25,611 nucleotides of DNA. Source: Nitrosopumilus sp. BACL13 MAG-121220-bin23. Its GTDB lineage: Archaea > Thermoproteota > Nitrososphaeria > Nitrososphaerales > Nitrosopumilaceae. The position numbers were made by a program, and so were the translations under genes. The stretch's first letter is position 1, and each line of letters starts with the position of its first letter. The notes below the pieces were generated by a model. It ran no database searches. It was not told the DNA's origin and was given only the letters and a program-made list of their open reading frames with translations. Shown here piece after piece: positions 24,690 to 25,611 of the stretch. The stretch covers positions 1-25,611 of the forward strand of contig LIAL01000007.1 in assembly GCA_001437625.1 (NCBI GenBank), in the 5' to 3' direction.

Positions 24690-25118
24690 ATGAAAACAAT
24701 CGTTGTAGTTGCAATGGTAATTGTAGTTGGTATATTCATTGGAATTATAGCTACTGCTGATTATGGTGATTTTGTTAAAGAACGAGAATTGAGAAATTTA
24801 GAATTATCATACTATGAATTACAAATGAAAAGAGATCAATGCGAAGAACTATCTGGCTATTCTCAAGAAACATGTTACATTGAATTAAAACGATTTGAGG
24901 AATCTCATGAAAAAATGATTGTAAGGTATGAGGGGTTTACCGGACTTGAAGTTTATCATATGGCAAAGGATGGAAAAAATTCTCTACTTCAAAGTAATCA
25001 GTTTTGGGATACATATGAAGAACAAATTCAAAATTGTCGTGAAACCTGGCTTGGCAATGAGGAGCAACTTAATTCATGTATTACACAAGTTCATGTTGAT
25101 TTAGATATTGAAAATTAA
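24690..25118 (+). CDS. Small membrane-anchored protein with four cysteines
   Basis: 142 aa; family not recognised. Residues 3-22 form a hydrophobic signal anchor (TIVVVAMVIVVGIFIGIIAT) with no obvious cleavage site. The rest is charged and helical, probably outside the cell: ERELRNLELSYYELQMKRDQC. Cysteines C51/C62 and C116/C130 form two pairs with 10 and 13 residues between, suggesting disulfides between helices. ATAATATCT at 24661-24669 lies about 25 bp before the ATG, so it has its own promoter and probably a leaderless mRNA, although it lies just downstream of the structured RNA. Confidence 0.7.
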   Translation: MKTIVVVAMVIVVGIFIGIIATADYGDFVKERELRNLELSYYELQMKRDQCEELSGYSQETCYIELKRFEESHEKMIVRYEGFTGLEVYHMAKDGKNSLLQSNQFWDTYEEQIQNCRETWLGNEEQLNSCITQVHVDLDIEN

Positions 25119-25126
25119 TTCTAGTA

Positions 25127-25252
25127 TTATTGTCCTGAAATTAATTCCCAGATAAATCCGATTATTTCTTTAATCATGTAGTCTATATCTGAAAAACTAG
25201 TTAATTTTATGAGTAAATTACCTGTGACTTTGATCGAACCGAATTTTGACAT
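25127..25252 (-). CDS. Possible 41-residue protein
   Basis: An ATG at 25252, three codons after an in-frame stop, opens MSKFGSIKVTG, followed by a hydrophobic C-terminal half (MIKEIIGFIWELISGQ) and a TAA at 25127-25129. The composition is protein-like: a charged start and an amphipathic helix. It is convergent with the gene ending at 25118 and divergent from the zinc-ribbon candidate at 25287. No family is recognised. Confidence 0.4.
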   Translation of the reverse strand: MSKFGSIKVTGNLLIKLTSFSDIDYMIKEIIGFIWELISGQ

Positions 25253-25273
25253 GTGTGGTTAACTCTAAATTTT

Positions 25274-25287
25274 ACAATCAGTACTGT
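25274..25287 (+). repeat. 14-bp inverted repeat, left copy
   Basis: ACAATCAGTACTGT; its exact reverse complement occurs at 25575-25588. The core CAGTACTG is itself a palindrome. The site lies between the two divergent small genes. Confidence 0.7.
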
Positions 25288-25409
25288 TGCAAGGCGTTTG
25301 TAAGATTTGTAGGGGATTTACTATGGTTCAACTAGCTAAGGTGAATATTTCTTATGATTTAGAAACTAAAATTGCATATGTTTGCTCAACGTGTAAAAAT
25401 CACTACTAA
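25287..25409 (+). CDS. Possible 40-residue zinc-ribbon protein
   Basis: A TTG at 25287 begins a frame with two CxxC motifs: C5-K-I-C8 and C33-S-T-C36, separated by a beta-prone segment (VNISYDLETKIAYV). It ends CKNHY at a TAA, 25407-25409. Two CxxC knuckles with this spacing are the layout of a zinc ribbon. Starting at the later ATG (25323) would lose the first CxxC, so the TTG is preferred. Small zinc proteins are common in Thaumarchaeota. The role is unknown. Confidence 0.5.
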   Translation: MQGVCKICRGFTMVQLAKVNISYDLETKIAYVCSTCKNHY

Positions 25410-25611
25410 TTTCCAAACTATAATTACAAATTATTTACAAATATTCAAAATTTTCAGTGGATATTAATTCCAAGATATTACTTGTTTGCCTTTATGTAAT
25501 ATTTCATAACCCTTTCAAAAAAATGAATTGAATTATCATTTAGTTATGATTTTTCTAGTGATTTGAAATATTCTACAGTACTGATTGTTAAAAAATCAAA
25601 ATTGCAATACG
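25410..25611. other. AT-rich stretch without a visible gene
   Basis: No convincing frame, RNA or array was seen on either strand. The only structure noticed is the right copy of the 14-bp inverted repeat at 25575-25588. Confidence 0.6.
25575..25588 (-). repeat. 14-bp inverted repeat, right copy
   Basis: ACAGTACTGATTGT, the exact reverse complement of 25274-25287, 287 bp away. It may belong to the promoter of a gene beyond the window. Confidence 0.7.

Noticed and set aside
25209..25262. 17-codon plus-strand frame MSKLPVTLIEPNFDMCG in line with the zinc-ribbon frame
   Set aside because: It ends at TAA 25260, with a second TAA at 25266 before the zinc ribbon; it is antisense to the better minus-strand frame at 25127-25252.

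Overview
The window looks like part of a mesophilic ammonia-oxidising archaeon of the Thaumarchaeota (Nitrososphaerota), most like Nitrosopumilus. The evidence is low GC content, an RNA polymerase gene order of archaeal type with an undivided rpoA, archaeal L30e, NusA-KH and Sm-like genes, secreted proteins ending in a PEFG sorting tail, a tRNA intron, and many genes whose TATA box lies about 25 bp before the start codon (leaderless mRNAs). Most calls rest on reading the protein sequences; no database search was run.

Left part (1-6.7 kb): a B12-binding-type radical SAM protein, then genes for the nickel-pincer nucleotide cofactor pathway. larB follows malate dehydrogenase on the minus strand. 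Divergently, larC, larE and a NifS/IscS cysteine desulfurase overlap stop-to-start on the plus strand. LarE has the three cysteines expected of the [4Fe-4S]-dependent class, and the desulfurase is a logical sulfur source. No larA is present, so the enzyme using the cofactor is not visible.

Middle (6.7-10.3 kb): four consecutive minus-strand genes for exported surface proteins with Ig-like domains and a C-terminal PEFG motif, membrane helix and basic tail. The last three share a DNA-identical 3' cassette running from the terminator to the PEFG codons. One also carries six perfect copies of a 15-bp repeat.

Information-processing block (10.4-21.8 kb): rpoH, rpoB, a full-length fused rpoA and an Sm-like gene, then a secreted protein and a decayed secreted-protein gene with an in-frame stop, then rpl30e, nusA, rps12, rps7 and an intron-containing tRNA-Gln(CTG). 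The secreted-protein genes interrupt what is usually one continuous archaeal string.

Right part (21.8-25.6 kb): a small unknown gene, a YkgJ-like cysteine-cluster protein, a GNAT acetyltransferase, a geranylgeranyl-reductase-like flavoprotein, and a short membrane-anchored protein. Between the last two lies the most striking item: three tandem hairpins (24502-24628) that share an identical 3' internal-loop strand and near-identical 5' strand, while the flanking stems change by compensating substitutions. A TATA box precedes them and a T-rich tract follows, as expected for an independent, apparently undescribed structured RNA. Two tiny divergent genes, one a probable zinc ribbon, and a 14-bp inverted repeat lie at the right end.
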